64,000 bases of DNA from Vulgatibacter sp035565615 (GTDB lineage: Bacteria > Myxococcota > Myxococcia > Myxococcales > Vulgatibacteraceae). Position 1 is the first letter of the stretch, and each line of letters starts with the position of its first letter. The notes beneath the pieces were generated by a model. It had not been told where the DNA came from. It saw only the letters and a program-made list of their open reading frames with translations, and ran no database searches. Made by a program: the position numbers and the translations under genes. Below are positions 38,327 through 48,236 of this stretch, piece by piece. The DNA is taken from assembly GCA_035565615.1 (NCBI GenBank), contig DATMSB010000143.1:71755-135754 (forward strand), in the 5' to 3' direction.

Positions 38327-39756
38327 TGGGGGCCGGCGGACAGCTCGCCGGGGCGTCGGCCGAGTACGCCAAGGCGACGGACGGCGCCTCGATCCTGCTC
38401 ACGCGGGCGCCGGAGGGGGTGATCGCGCGGCGCCTCCTCCGCCCCGTGTTCGAGGGCGGGCCCCGGTGGAAGCTCGCGTTCCTCATCACCCTGGGTGGAT
38501 CCACCGTCTGCTGGCTCGCGATCCTCTACACCATCGTCACCGGCATCGGCGTGTGGGGAAACAACATCCCGGTGGCCTGGGCCTACGCGATCACCAACTT
38601 CGTGTGGTGGATCGGGATCGGCCACGCCGGCACCTTCATCTCCGCGATCCTCCTCATCCTCGAGCAGAGCTGGCGCAACTCGATCAACCGCTTCGCGGAG
38701 GCGATGACGCTCTTCGCGATCATGCAGGCGGCGCTCTTCCCGGTGCTGCACCTGGGGCGGCCCTGGTACGCCTACTGGATCTTCCCCTACCCGGCGACGA
38801 CTCGGGTCTGGCCGAACTTCCGCAGCGCCCTCCCCTGGGACGCGGCGGCCATCTCCACCTACTTCACCGTGTCGCTGGTCTTCTGGTACCTGGGCCTCGT
38901 CCCGGACCTGGCGGCCGCCCGCGACAGCGCGCCCACCCTGGCCAAGCGCCGGATCTACGGGATCTTCGCCCTGGGCTGGCGGGGCTCCGCCAAGGCGTGG
39001 CGGCACTACCGGATCGCCTACCTGATCCTCGGCGCGCTGGCGACGCCGCTGGTGCTCTCCGTGCACAGCGTGGTGAGCCTCGACTTCGCCATCGCCCAGC
39101 TCCCCGGCTGGCACTCCACGATCTTCCCGCCCTACTTCGTCTCGGGCGCCATCTACTCCGGCTTCGCGATGGTGATCACCCTGATCGTCCCCGTGCGGAA
39201 GATCTTCGGGCTCCACGACATCGTCACCACCCGGCACATCGAGGCGATGGCCAAGCTCATCCTCGTGACGGGATCGGTCGTCTACTACACGTACGGCGTC
39301 GAGATGTTCATCGCCTGGTACAGCGGCAGCGAGTACGAGATCGGGATGCTCGTCCAGCGGCTCACCGGCCCCTACGCCTGGTCCACGTGGATGGTCTACG
39401 CGATCAACTTCGTCTCCCCGAACCTGATGTGGTTCGAGCGGATCCGCACCAGCGCCGTCTGGATGTTCGTGATCTCGATCTTCATCAACGTCGCCATGTG
39501 GCTGGAGCGCTTCTGGCTGATCGTGACCTCGCTCAACCGCGATTTCCTCCCGGCGAGCTGGCACATCTACAAGCCCACCTACGTCGACGGCGCGATCATC
39601 CTCGGGACGCTCTTCTTCTTCATGTTCCTGTTCCTCCTCTTCCTGCGCTTCGTGCCCTTCATCCCCATCAGCGAGACGAACGAGGTGCGCCACATGCTGG
39701 TCAAGGAGGAGGCGAGGATCGCGAGGGAGCGCCATGAACGCGGGGCTGCTGGCTGA
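38326..39756 (+). CDS. actC: Alternative complex III subunit C, NrfD-like quinol-binding membrane protein
   Basis: The 476-residue NrfD/PsrC-family protein has about ten membrane helices, with FVWWIGIGHAGTFISAILLI, SVHSVVSLDFAIAQLPGWHST and LERFWLIVTSLNRDFLP typical of ActC. The His and Asp of these stretches lie near the quinol site and proton path in solved complexes. Its ATG overlaps the actB stop by one base (TGATG). It overlaps actD by 23 bases. Confidence 0.95.
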   Translation: MGAGGQLAGASAEYAKATDGASILLTRAPEGVIARRLLRPVFEGGPRWKLAFLITLGGSTVCWLAILYTIVTGIGVWGNNIPVAWAYAITNFVWWIGIGHAGTFISAILLILEQSWRNSINRFAEAMTLFAIMQAALFPVLHLGRPWYAYWIFPYPATTRVWPNFRSALPWDAAAISTYFTVSLVFWYLGLVPDLAAARDSAPTLAKRRIYGIFALGWRGSAKAWRHYRIAYLILGALATPLVLSVHSVVSLDFAIAQLPGWHSTIFPPYFVSGAIYSGFAMVITLIVPVRKIFGLHDIVTTRHIEAMAKLILVTGSVVYYTYGVEMFIAWYSGSEYEIGMLVQRLTGPYAWSTWMVYAINFVSPNLMWFERIRTSAVWMFVISIFINVAMWLERFWLIVTSLNRDFLPASWHIYKPTYVDGAIILGTLFFFMFLFLLFLRFVPFIPISETNEVRHMLVKEEARIARERHERGAAG

Positions 39757-40282
39757 GTTCGAGTCGTCGGACGAGCTGCTCGAGGCCGCCCGCGCCATGC
39801 GCCGGGCCGGCTTCACGGCGATGGACGCCTTCACGCCCTTCGCCGTCGGCGGGCTCGACGAGATCCTGGAGATCCCTCGCTCCCGGGTGCCGCTCTACAG
39901 CCTGGTCGCCGGGATCCTCGGGGGCGGGTACGCCTACCTGATCCAGTACTGGATGAACGGCTTCGACTACGCCCTCAACGTGGGGGGAAGGCCCCTCGGC
40001 AGCGTCCCGGCGTTCATCCCCCCGTCCTTCGAGGGGACGGTGCTGCTCGCCGCGCTGACTGCGGTCGTCGCCTTCCTCGGCTTCTCGGGCCTCCCCCAGG
40101 TCTCGTCGCCGATCTTCACGGTGGACGGCTTCGAGCGGGCCAGCGTGGACCGCTTCTTCCTCGGGCTCGAGGCGACGGATCCCGCGTACGACGCCGAGCT
40201 CGCCACCCGGCTGCTCCGCGAGGCCGGCGCCCTGCGGATCTCGGGCGTCCCCTCCGCCCACCGGGAGACGGAGCCGGCGTGA
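39734..40282 (+). CDS. actD: Alternative complex III subunit D
   Basis: The 182-residue protein has a small soluble N-terminal region with LLAEFESSDELLEAARAMRRAG, then GGLDEILEIPRSRVPLYSLVAGILGGG leading into two membrane helices (about 57-77 and 101-124), and a C-terminal tail. This is the standard ActD (DUF3341) layout: two-helix membrane protein with the N-terminal domain facing the cytosol, known as a structural part of the complex. It overlaps actC by 23 bases and actE by four. Confidence 0.93.
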   Translation: MNAGLLAEFESSDELLEAARAMRRAGFTAMDAFTPFAVGGLDEILEIPRSRVPLYSLVAGILGGGYAYLIQYWMNGFDYALNVGGRPLGSVPAFIPPSFEGTVLLAALTAVVAFLGFSGLPQVSSPIFTVDGFERASVDRFFLGLEATDPAYDAELATRLLREAGALRISGVPSAHRETEPA

Positions 40283-40935
40283 GGTCCAGGCCCCCAGGGC
40301 GCCTGCGCGCGCCGCCCGCCCCTTCGGCGCCCCTCGCGCTGGCGACCCTCCTCGCCCTCGCCGCGGGGGCGTGCAGCGATCGCAACAACCTCGTCCCCCT
40401 CGACTGGTCCCTCAACCGGATGACGAGGCAGGCCCGCTACACGGACTTCGAGCCGGGGCCCGGCTTCCGCGACGGACGGGTGCTCCAGCCGCCGCCGGCG
40501 GGGACCGTCCCCAGGGAGCGGATCGTCGGGCGCCCGCTCGTCACCCTGGGCGTGGGCGACGACGGCAGCTTCGCGGCTTCGATCCCCATCCCGATGGACG
40601 AGGCCCTGATCCGGATGGGGCGCGATCGCTTCGACCGCACCTGCGCGGCGTGCCACGGCATCCTCGGCGACGGCGACAGCGAGGTGGCGCGGAAAATGCC
40701 CCTGGTGAAGCCGCCGTCGCTCCACACCGACGCGATCCGGGCCTACCCGCCCGGGCGCATCTTCCAGATCGCCACCTTCGGCTACGGGCTCATGCCCGGC
40801 TACGAGTTCCAGCTCGACGTCACGGAGCGCTGGGCGATCGTGGCCTACCTCGAGGCCCTGCAGCTCAGCCGATCGGCGCAGATCTCCGCGCTCCCGCCCG
40901 GCCTGCAGCGCCGGTTCCGCTCGGAGATCCCATGA
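40279..40935 (+). CDS. actE: Alternative complex III subunit E, monohaem cytochrome c lipoprotein
   Basis: The 218-residue protein starts with a signal peptide ending LAAGAC (lipobox, Cys32), followed by MTRQARYTDFEPG, typical of ActE, and a cytochrome c domain with one CAACH site at residues 122-126. A methionine in the region LMPGYEF (about 173-175) can serve as axial ligand. It would pass electrons from ActA to the oxidase or a soluble cytochrome. It starts with GTG overlapping the actD stop and overlaps actF by four bases. Confidence 0.93.
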   Translation: MRSRPPGRLRAPPAPSAPLALATLLALAAGACSDRNNLVPLDWSLNRMTRQARYTDFEPGPGFRDGRVLQPPPAGTVPRERIVGRPLVTLGVGDDGSFAASIPIPMDEALIRMGRDRFDRTCAACHGILGDGDSEVARKMPLVKPPSLHTDAIRAYPPGRIFQIATFGYGLMPGYEFQLDVTERWAIVAYLEALQLSRSAQISALPPGLQRRFRSEIP

Positions 40936-42101
40936 GCCCGAAGCGTCGCTTCATCGCGGGCAGCGCAGTCGCACTGGTCCTGGGGATCGCCGGGCTCGTC
41001 CTCGGCGCGCTCCTCGATCCCCGGCGCTTCCTCTTCTCGTACCTGACGGCCTGGGCGTTCTGGGTCAGCACCGCGATCGGCGCGCTCTTCGTCGTGATGA
41101 TCGGGCACGCCGCCCGGGCCCGGTGGTTCGCCGGGGTGCGGCGGCTGATGGAATACCCCACCTCCACGCTCCCGCTCCTCCTCCTTCTCGCGATCCCGAT
41201 CTTCCTCGGCCTGGACTCCCTCTACGAGTGGGCGGGCCCCTGGGCGGCGCTCCCCGAGGCCAAGCGGCGGCTCCTCGAGCACAAGCGCCTCTGGCTGAAC
41301 GAGCCCTTCTTCGTGGTGCGCTCCGTCGTCTACCTCCTCGTCCTCTCCGCCTTCAGCCACCTCCTGGTGGCGGGATCGCTGCGGGAGGACGCGGGCTACG
41401 ACGAGGCCCGCAAGCGCCGCCTGCAGCGGATCGGATCCGGCGGGATCCCGATCTGCGCGCTGGTCGCCACCTGGGCCAGCTTCGACTGGCTCATGTCCCT
41501 GGAGCCCACCTGGTACTCGACGGTCTTCGGCGTGTACTTCTGGGCGGGCGGCTTCATCGCGGCCCTGTCGCTCCTCGGCATCCTCGTCGCGGTCTTCGCG
41601 GGCCTCAGGCTCCTGCCCCCCGAGATCGGCCCCGCCCACCAGTGGGCCACGGGCCGGCTGATGTTCGCCTTCGTGATCTTCTGGGCATACCAGGGGTTCT
41701 CCCAGCTCCTCATCATCTGGATCGGGAACATCCCCAACGAGATCAGCTTCTACCAGCACCGGGCCAACACCGGCTGGGGCTGGGTCAGCTTTCTCCTCGG
41801 CGTCGGCCAGTTCCTCGTGCCGTTCCTCCTCCTCCTCTCCCGCGATCTGAAGCGGAAGCCCGCGGCGCTGGCGTGGATGGGCGCGTGGCTGCTCTTCGCC
41901 CACTACGTCGACGTCTACTGGATGGTGATCCCCAACCTGCACCCGGAGGGGGTCGTGGTGTCGTGGCTGGACCTCGCCGCGCTGCTGGGTACGGGCGGCG
42001 CGCTGGGCCTATTCACCGCCCTCCGCTTCGCGGGCCGCCCCACCGTGCCGGTGGGGGATCCCTATTACCTTCAGTCGCTGACCTACGGGGGCCACCCGTG
42101 A
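40932..42101 (+). CDS. actF: Alternative complex III subunit F, membrane protein
   Basis: The 389-residue protein has about ten membrane helices and resembles a degenerate NrfD/ActC fold, as known for ActF. Typical segments are LTAWAFWVSTAIGALFVVMI, ATWASFDWLMSLEPTWYSTVFGVY, and FSQLLIIWIGNIPNEISFY. Together with ActC it forms the membrane body of the complex. It overlaps actE and the next gene by four bases each. Confidence 0.94.
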   Translation: MSPKRRFIAGSAVALVLGIAGLVLGALLDPRRFLFSYLTAWAFWVSTAIGALFVVMIGHAARARWFAGVRRLMEYPTSTLPLLLLLAIPIFLGLDSLYEWAGPWAALPEAKRRLLEHKRLWLNEPFFVVRSVVYLLVLSAFSHLLVAGSLREDAGYDEARKRRLQRIGSGGIPICALVATWASFDWLMSLEPTWYSTVFGVYFWAGGFIAALSLLGILVAVFAGLRLLPPEIGPAHQWATGRLMFAFVIFWAYQGFSQLLIIWIGNIPNEISFYQHRANTGWGWVSFLLGVGQFLVPFLLLLSRDLKRKPAALAWMGAWLLFAHYVDVYWMVIPNLHPEGVVVSWLDLAALLGTGGALGLFTALRFAGRPTVPVGDPYYLQSLTYGGHP

Positions 42102-42466
42102 GCCGCGAGCCCACCCACCCGCACATCCGGCTCGAGGAGGACGTGGTCAACACGCGCCTCCTGATGACGCTGGTGATCCTCACCGTGCTCATCACCCTGG
42201 GCGGGATCGGCTGGGCGTGGCTCGAGTTCGATCGGGAGACCACACGCCTCGGCGGCCTGCCCCACCCCGTCCCGCCGCCCACCGCGCCGCGTGAGATCTC
42301 GGGCGTCAACCAGACCCTCATCCGGTTCGAGCGGCACGGCCAGGTGCTCGAGCAGCGGCAGCGTCGGGCCCTCGAGGAGTTCGGCTGGGTGGATCCCGCC
42401 CGGGGGATCGTCCGCATCCCCATCGACGAGGCGATCCGGCTCAAGGCGGAGGAGCTCTCGCCATGA
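42098..42466 (+). CDS. Small membrane protein linking actF and ctaC
   Basis: The 122-residue protein has one membrane helix (about residues 21-43) and a periplasmic part ending GWVDPARGIVRIPIDEAIRLKAEEL. That C-terminal pattern (a Gly-Trp-Val-Asp turn, then IPIDEAI) is common in small proteins beside cytochrome oxidase, SCO or act genes in many phyla, usually left unnamed. It overlaps actF (GTGA) and ctaC (ATGA). It carries no haem or copper motif. It may be an accessory subunit or assembly factor joining the complex III part with the oxidase; that is inference. Confidence 0.8.
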   Translation: MSREPTHPHIRLEEDVVNTRLLMTLVILTVLITLGGIGWAWLEFDRETTRLGGLPHPVPPPTAPREISGVNQTLIRFERHGQVLEQRQRRALEEFGWVDPARGIVRIPIDEAIRLKAEELSP

Positions 42467-43625
42467 ACGAGTTCCTCCGCGAGATCCTCTACCTGCCCGA
42501 GCAGGCCTCCACGATCTCCAACGAGATCGATCACCTCCACTTCTGGGTGATCGGGACCACGATGGTCGGCTCGACCATCGTCTTCCTATGCGCGATCTGG
42601 TTCACCTTCCGCTACAGGCGGCGCGCCGAGGGGGAGCTGACGCCGCAGGTGAGCGCCGCTGCCCTGGAGCTGGGCTTCATCGCCTTCCTCGTCACCTTCT
42701 TCGTGGTGATCTGGGTGGTCGGCTTCCGCCAGTACGTGCGCATCCGCACCCCGCCCAAGGACGCCATGGTGGTGTACGTCACCGGCAAGCAGTGGATGTG
42801 GAAGTTCTCGTACCCCGAGGGGCGCAGCACCATCGCCACCCTGGTGGTGCCGGCCCGCCGTGAGGTGAAGCTGTTTCTCACCTCCCGCGACGTGATCCAC
42901 AGCTTCTACGTGCCCGCCTTCCGCCTCAAGCAGGACGTCCTCCCCGGCATGTACGTGACCCTCTGGTTCGAGGCGAAGAACCCGGGGCTCTACAAGATCT
43001 TCTGCGCGGAGTACTGCGGCCTCGATCACTCCCGGATGTGGGGGGACGTGGTGGTCCTCGACCCCGTCGACTTCGATCGGTGGATGGAGGGGACGCCGAC
43101 CGAGGACGTGATCCCCATGCCCGCCGGCTACCACCGCGCCACCATCGCCGATCACGACCACCCGGAGGTGAACCCCGCGCCGTTCGCCGCGACCGTGGAG
43201 GAGCGGCCGCGGAGCATGGCAGACGTCGGGAGGGAGGTGGCGGAGCGACGGGGCTGCCTCGCCTGCCACACGCTGGACGGCCAGCCCCACATCGGCCCCA
43301 CCTGGCGCGGCCTCTGGGGCGAGACCGTCACCCTCGACACCGGCGAGCAGGTGATCGCCGACGAGGCCTACCTCACCCGCTCGATGATGGATCCCATGGT
43401 CCAGATCGTCTCGGGCTTCGGGCCGGTGATGCCCACCTACCAGGGCCTCCTCGATCCCGCCGAGGTGGGGGCGCTCCTCGAGCTCATCCGCACGCTGCGC
43501 CCCACCCTCCCCGACGAGGCGAGGTACCCGATCCCGCTCGTCGAAGGGGCCGGGCGGCCGCCCCTCGGCCACGTCTCCCCCGAGCGCGCGAAGGTCGTGC
43601 GCGAACTCCCCGCCGAGCTCACGCC

Positions 43626-43629
<4 letters not shown>
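42463..43629 (+). CDS. ctaC: Cytochrome c oxidase subunit II, caa3 type
   Basis: The 388-residue protein has two membrane helices (about 27-48 and 68-88), a cupredoxin domain with the binuclear CuA ligands (His146, Cys181, Glu183, Cys185, His189, Met192), and a fused C-terminal cytochrome c domain with CLACH at residues 265-269. GKQWMWKFSYPEG and DVIHSFYVPAFRLKQDVLPG are typical. The fused haem c marks a caa3-type enzyme, which accepts electrons directly. The absence of a lipobox is unlike many caa3 subunits II. Coupled to both neighbours by four-base overlaps. Confidence 0.96.
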
Positions 43630-45209
<1,580 letters not shown>

Positions 45210-45211
45210 CG

Positions 45212-45856
45212 ATGTACGCCCCGCCTCTGCAGCATCACTTTTCCGACATGGAGAAGCAGCGGCACGCCGCCAAGCTGGGGACGTGGATCTTCCTCTCGTC
45301 CGAGCTGCTCTTCTTCAACGCGCTCTTCGCGCTCTACGCCTTCTACCGGGTGAAGTATCCGGAGGCGTTTCAGGTCGGCATCGCCCACAACGCCAAATGG
45401 CTCGGCTCGATCAACACCGCGCTCCTCATCGTGGGGAGCGTCTCGGTCGCCAGCGCCGTGAACCTCCTGCGCATGTCGCGGCGGGGAGCGGCGATCGCCC
45501 TCACCCTGGTGACGTGCGCCTGCGGCCTCGGCTACGTCTCGATCAAGTCGATCGAGTACGGCCTCCACTTCGCCGAGGGGATCTATCCGGGAGGCGCAGG
45601 GCACTTCTTCGTCGAGCATCCGGAGCCGGGCCTGAAGGTGTTCTTCACCTCGTACTTCCTGCTCACGGGCCTGCACCTCGTCCACGTGGCGATCGGCGTG
45701 GCGATCCTCGCCTGGATGGCGTGGTGGGTGCACCGCGAGCGCATCGGGCCCCACGGCGCGTATCGGCTCGGGCTCACCGGCCTCTACTGGCACTTCGTGG
45801 ACACGATCTGGCTCTTCATGTGGCCGATTTTCTACCTGATGGGAGCCCGCCCATGA
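45212..45856 (+). CDS. ctaE: Cytochrome c oxidase subunit III
   Basis: The 214-residue membrane protein has five helices, as in the shorter bacterial form, with KLGTWIFLSSELLFFNALFALYAFYR at the start, TSYFLLTGLHLVHVAIGVAIL in the middle, and the C-terminal GLYWHFVDTIWLFMWPIFYLMG. It stabilises the oxidase and its O2 channel. It begins two bases after the ctaD stop, the only non-overlapping junction of the operon, and overlaps ctaF by four bases. Confidence 0.96.
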   Translation: MYAPPLQHHFSDMEKQRHAAKLGTWIFLSSELLFFNALFALYAFYRVKYPEAFQVGIAHNAKWLGSINTALLIVGSVSVASAVNLLRMSRRGAAIALTLVTCACGLGYVSIKSIEYGLHFAEGIYPGGAGHFFVEHPEPGLKVFFTSYFLLTGLHLVHVAIGVAILAWMAWWVHRERIGPHGAYRLGLTGLYWHFVDTIWLFMWPIFYLMGARP

Positions 45857-46236
45857 GCGAGAGGCCCGTCTCCGTCTGGCTCTTCCCCGGCCTCGGCGCG
45901 GGGCTGCTCCTGCTGCTCTCGCTCAGCCTCGCCCTCTCCTTCGTCGAGCTGGGCAGGTGGTCCACCTGGATCCACCTCGGCATCGCCACGGTGCAGGCCG
46001 GCGCGGTGGTGTGGTTCTCGATGGAGCTCTTCCAGAGCCGGTTCTCGGTGCGGATGCTGGCGATCATCACGCCGCTCTTCGTCCTCCTCCTGGTGGCGCT
46101 CACCGCCGTGGATCCCGCGACCCGCGCGCCGGAGGAGGTGCTCGTTCCTGGCGCCCGCGTCGCGCCCGAGCCGGACGTCCACCCGCTGCCGGGCATGGCG
46201 CATCCCGCGTCGTCGGGCGCCGGCGCCGCGCCCTGA
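45853..46236 (+). CDS. ctaF: Cytochrome c oxidase subunit IV (prokaryotic type)
   Basis: The 127-residue protein has three predicted membrane helices (about 9-31, 38-58 and 68-88), with LFPGLGAGLLLLLSLSLALS, IHLGIATVQAGAVVWFSMEL and LAIITPLFVLLLVALTAVD, matching the small fourth subunit (COX4_pro). The C-terminal 40 residues are Pro/Ala-rich and periplasmic or disordered. It is the last gene of the operon; a hairpin follows at 46253-46286. Confidence 0.85.
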   Translation: MSERPVSVWLFPGLGAGLLLLLSLSLALSFVELGRWSTWIHLGIATVQAGAVVWFSMELFQSRFSVRMLAIITPLFVLLLVALTAVDPATRAPEEVLVPGARVAPEPDVHPLPGMAHPASSGAGAAP

Positions 46237-46252
46237 GGGGCGGCGAGCGCCT

Positions 46253-46286
46253 CGCGCGGCCCGTCGGGTCTTCGCCGGGCGGCGCG
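46253..46286. terminator. Hairpin after ctaF, between convergent genes
   Basis: CGCGCGGCCCG (46253-46263) pairs with CGGGCGGCGCG (46276-46286) with one mismatch and a 12-base loop. It lies in the 54-base gap between the ctaF stop and the stop of the minus-strand gene, so it could end both transcripts. No T-run. Confidence 0.35.
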
Positions 46287-46290
46287 CGCG

Positions 46291-46887
46291 TCAGAACTCG
46301 TTCGCATGCGGCGGGTCGTAGACCCGCGCCCCTTCGACGCGGGGTCGCAGCACCAGGTAGAACCAGCCCAGGCAGAGGCCGTAGGCGACGTGGGCGAGCC
46401 AGTCCCAGGTGCGGGGGAGCTCGGCCCACCAGGGATCCCCGTCGTGGAGGACGCCCATCACCGGCGGCACCAGGAAGTAGACGTCGATCCACATCGCGGC
46501 CAGGCCGATCCCGAGGCCGAGCGACATGCAGGTGGAGATGCGGATGGGGAACCGCGGGCTCATCACGATCCACGCGTAGGCCATCGACCACCCGAGGGCC
46601 GGGAGGAGCTGGTTGACGAGGACGCCGACGATCCAGGTGAGGGCGCCGGCGCTCTCGAGGACGCTCTTCCCGAGCAGGAACGACGCCACGATCCGGACGG
46701 GAAGGTCGAAGGGAAGGTCGCGTCGGAAGGCCAGGTGGACGAGGCCCCAGAAGCCGAGGAACGCGAGCCCCGCGAGCTGCCCCGCCAGGGCGCAGGCGAG
46801 CACCTTCCGCGGCTGATCGTGGGCGCGCCCGCCGAGCGCGGACCACGCGTAGGGTCGGGGCCTGGTCGCCTGCTCCGCCTCCATCAT
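46291..46887 (-). CDS. Predicted inner-membrane protein of unknown function
   Basis: The 198-residue protein starts at 46887 after AGGGAG with seven-base spacing; an ATG directly after is the alternative. It has about five hydrophobic segments: LACALAGQLAGLAFLGFWGL, VRIVASFLLGKSVLESAGAL, WIVGVLVNQLLPALGWSMAY, ISTCMSLGLGIGLAAMWIDV and WDWLAHVAYGLCLGWFYLVL. The motif pattern is not one I recognise. The arrangement, tail to tail with the oxidase operon, gives no clear link to respiration. Confidence 0.7.
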   Translation of the reverse strand: MMEAEQATRPRPYAWSALGGRAHDQPRKVLACALAGQLAGLAFLGFWGLVHLAFRRDLPFDLPVRIVASFLLGKSVLESAGALTWIVGVLVNQLLPALGWSMAYAWIVMSPRFPIRISTCMSLGLGIGLAAMWIDVYFLVPPVMGVLHDGDPWWAELPRTWDWLAHVAYGLCLGWFYLVLRPRVEGARVYDPPHANEF

Positions 46888-47060
46888 GGCGCGCTCCCTC
46901 GAGGTCGATCCTCGCGCCCGGCGGCCGCCGCCGGCGCGGCCCGAGAGAGTAGCCATCTCGCCGCGCGCGGCGCGCGGCGACGGGAGAGGCCGACGTGCAG
47001 GGGCCGACAAAGCCGCCCGTACCGACGCGCGGGGATCGTCATTCCGCGGCGGACGGCGGG

Positions 47061-47151
47061 AGGGGCTGCCCGCGCGCGAGGGCGTCGGCCACTGGTGCGG
47101 CAAGCAGGACCCCCCGCGCGAAGGGGCTGCCCGCGCGCGAGGGCGTCGGCC
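47061..47151. repeat. Two exact 30-bp direct repeats
   Basis: The 30-base sequence starting AGGGGCTGCCCGCGCGCGAG is found at 47061-47090 and again at 47122-47151, 61 bases apart, in the non-coding gap upstream of the membrane-protein gene and just past the stop of the 47.2 kb lipoprotein gene. The 31 bases between are not repeated. It may be a small duplication or two copies of a binding site. Confidence 0.8.
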
Positions 47152-47152
47152 T

Positions 47153-48103
47153 TCAGGCCCCGTCCCAGACGAAGGACAGCCGCCGCTCGTCGAGCTGCTC
47201 GAAGCGGGCGGGCCCTCCGTCTCCGTCCTGGAACGGGATCACCACGGACCGCCTGGCGACGAAGCGGTGGGGGCGCAGGGCGTCGGGCTCGGTGATCACC
47301 GTCACCCGATCCTCCACCTCGATCCCCTTCGCCACCCGCCCGGGGAAGAGCGTCGCCACGAAGGCGAGCAGGCGGGGCCGCTGGCCCGGCTCCGGCCTCG
47401 ACACGAGCTCGAGGTGCACGCAGCGCGCGCCGTCGTCGCGGGCGCCGCAGGGGACGCGCCCCACCAGCCTCGCCTCGAAGTGCATCTCCAGGCCGATGCC
47501 GCCCAGGCCCTCGATGGCGACGCGATCGCGGGCGTGGTAAGTGCGCCCCACCTCGAAGTCGCCGCCGGTCCACAGGCCCACCAGCTCGTCCCATTCCCAC
47601 GCGGCGCGCCGGCGCAGGCCCTCCTCGCCGAAGACCTCCGACAGCCTGCCCCGGAACGACTCCGGCGCCCGCCCCGCCTGGACCAGCTTGCCCAGCAGCG
47701 AGGCGACGGTCGCCTGGACCCGCGACTCCTCGTCGATGCCGGTGAGGCTCCCCGTCGCGCTGATCACGAGGTCCGGCTTCCCCAGCTCCTCCGCCACCAG
47801 CTCGACCGCCTGGGGCTCCCACACCGCGGGCATGGCGTCGATGCGGACGTTGCGGCGCCCCACCTCGAGCGTGCCGTCGGCGCCGGCGCCCGCGGCCAGC
47901 TCGTAGCGCAGCGCCACCTTGCGGGTCTCGATCCCCCTCGGCGACCAGCCCGTTTGCGAGCGCACCGACTCCACCTCGGCCACCGCGCCGGGCTCCCAGC
48001 CGAAGCGCAAGGGGATGGTCTCCTCCCGGACCGGCGCCAGGGGCGCGGTGGCGCAGCCGGTCGCGACAAGGAGGAGGCAGAGGGCCGTCCGGGCGAAGGT
48101 CAT
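47153..48103 (-). CDS. Predicted lipoprotein of unknown function
   Basis: The 316-residue protein has a signal peptide ending LLLVATGCATAP (lipobox, Cys17). The rest is a soluble periplasmic or outer-membrane-attached protein rich in beta structure, with two cysteines (in RVPCGARDDGARCVHLELV) that could form a disulfide. No family motif is recognised. It is divergent from the OmpA-like gene, with 133 bases between the starts, and could share regulation with it. Confidence 0.75.
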   Translation of the reverse strand: MTFARTALCLLLVATGCATAPLAPVREETIPLRFGWEPGAVAEVESVRSQTGWSPRGIETRKVALRYELAAGAGADGTLEVGRRNVRIDAMPAVWEPQAVELVAEELGKPDLVISATGSLTGIDEESRVQATVASLLGKLVQAGRAPESFRGRLSEVFGEEGLRRRAAWEWDELVGLWTGGDFEVGRTYHARDRVAIEGLGGIGLEMHFEARLVGRVPCGARDDGARCVHLELVSRPEPGQRPRLLAFVATLFPGRVAKGIEVEDRVTVITEPDALRPHRFVARRSVVIPFQDGDGGPARFEQLDERRLSFVWDGA

Positions 48104-48202
48104 GTTTCGTCGTCTCCCGTGGGGCGGGCTCCGTCAAGTTCCGCGCGGGCGCCGGGCCGCCAGGTCGCCGTGTAGGCGAAGGTACGCCGAATTTGGAAAA
48201 TT

Positions 48203-48230
48203 TTGACCTGAGCGTCGCGATCCATAGGCT
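48203..48230 (+). promoter_or_regulatory. Candidate promoter of the OmpA/TSP3 gene
   Basis: TTGACC (48203-48208) and TAGGCT (48225-48230) are 16 bases apart, after an A/T-rich stretch AATTTGGAAAATTTT. Initiation about seven bases after the -10 would fall on the GTG start at 48237, so the message might have no leader. Confidence 0.4.
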
Positions 48231-48236
48231 GGGCGG

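Noticed and set aside
47061..47151. Possible CRISPR array
   Set aside because: Only two repeat copies, no third unit and no cas gene nearby.
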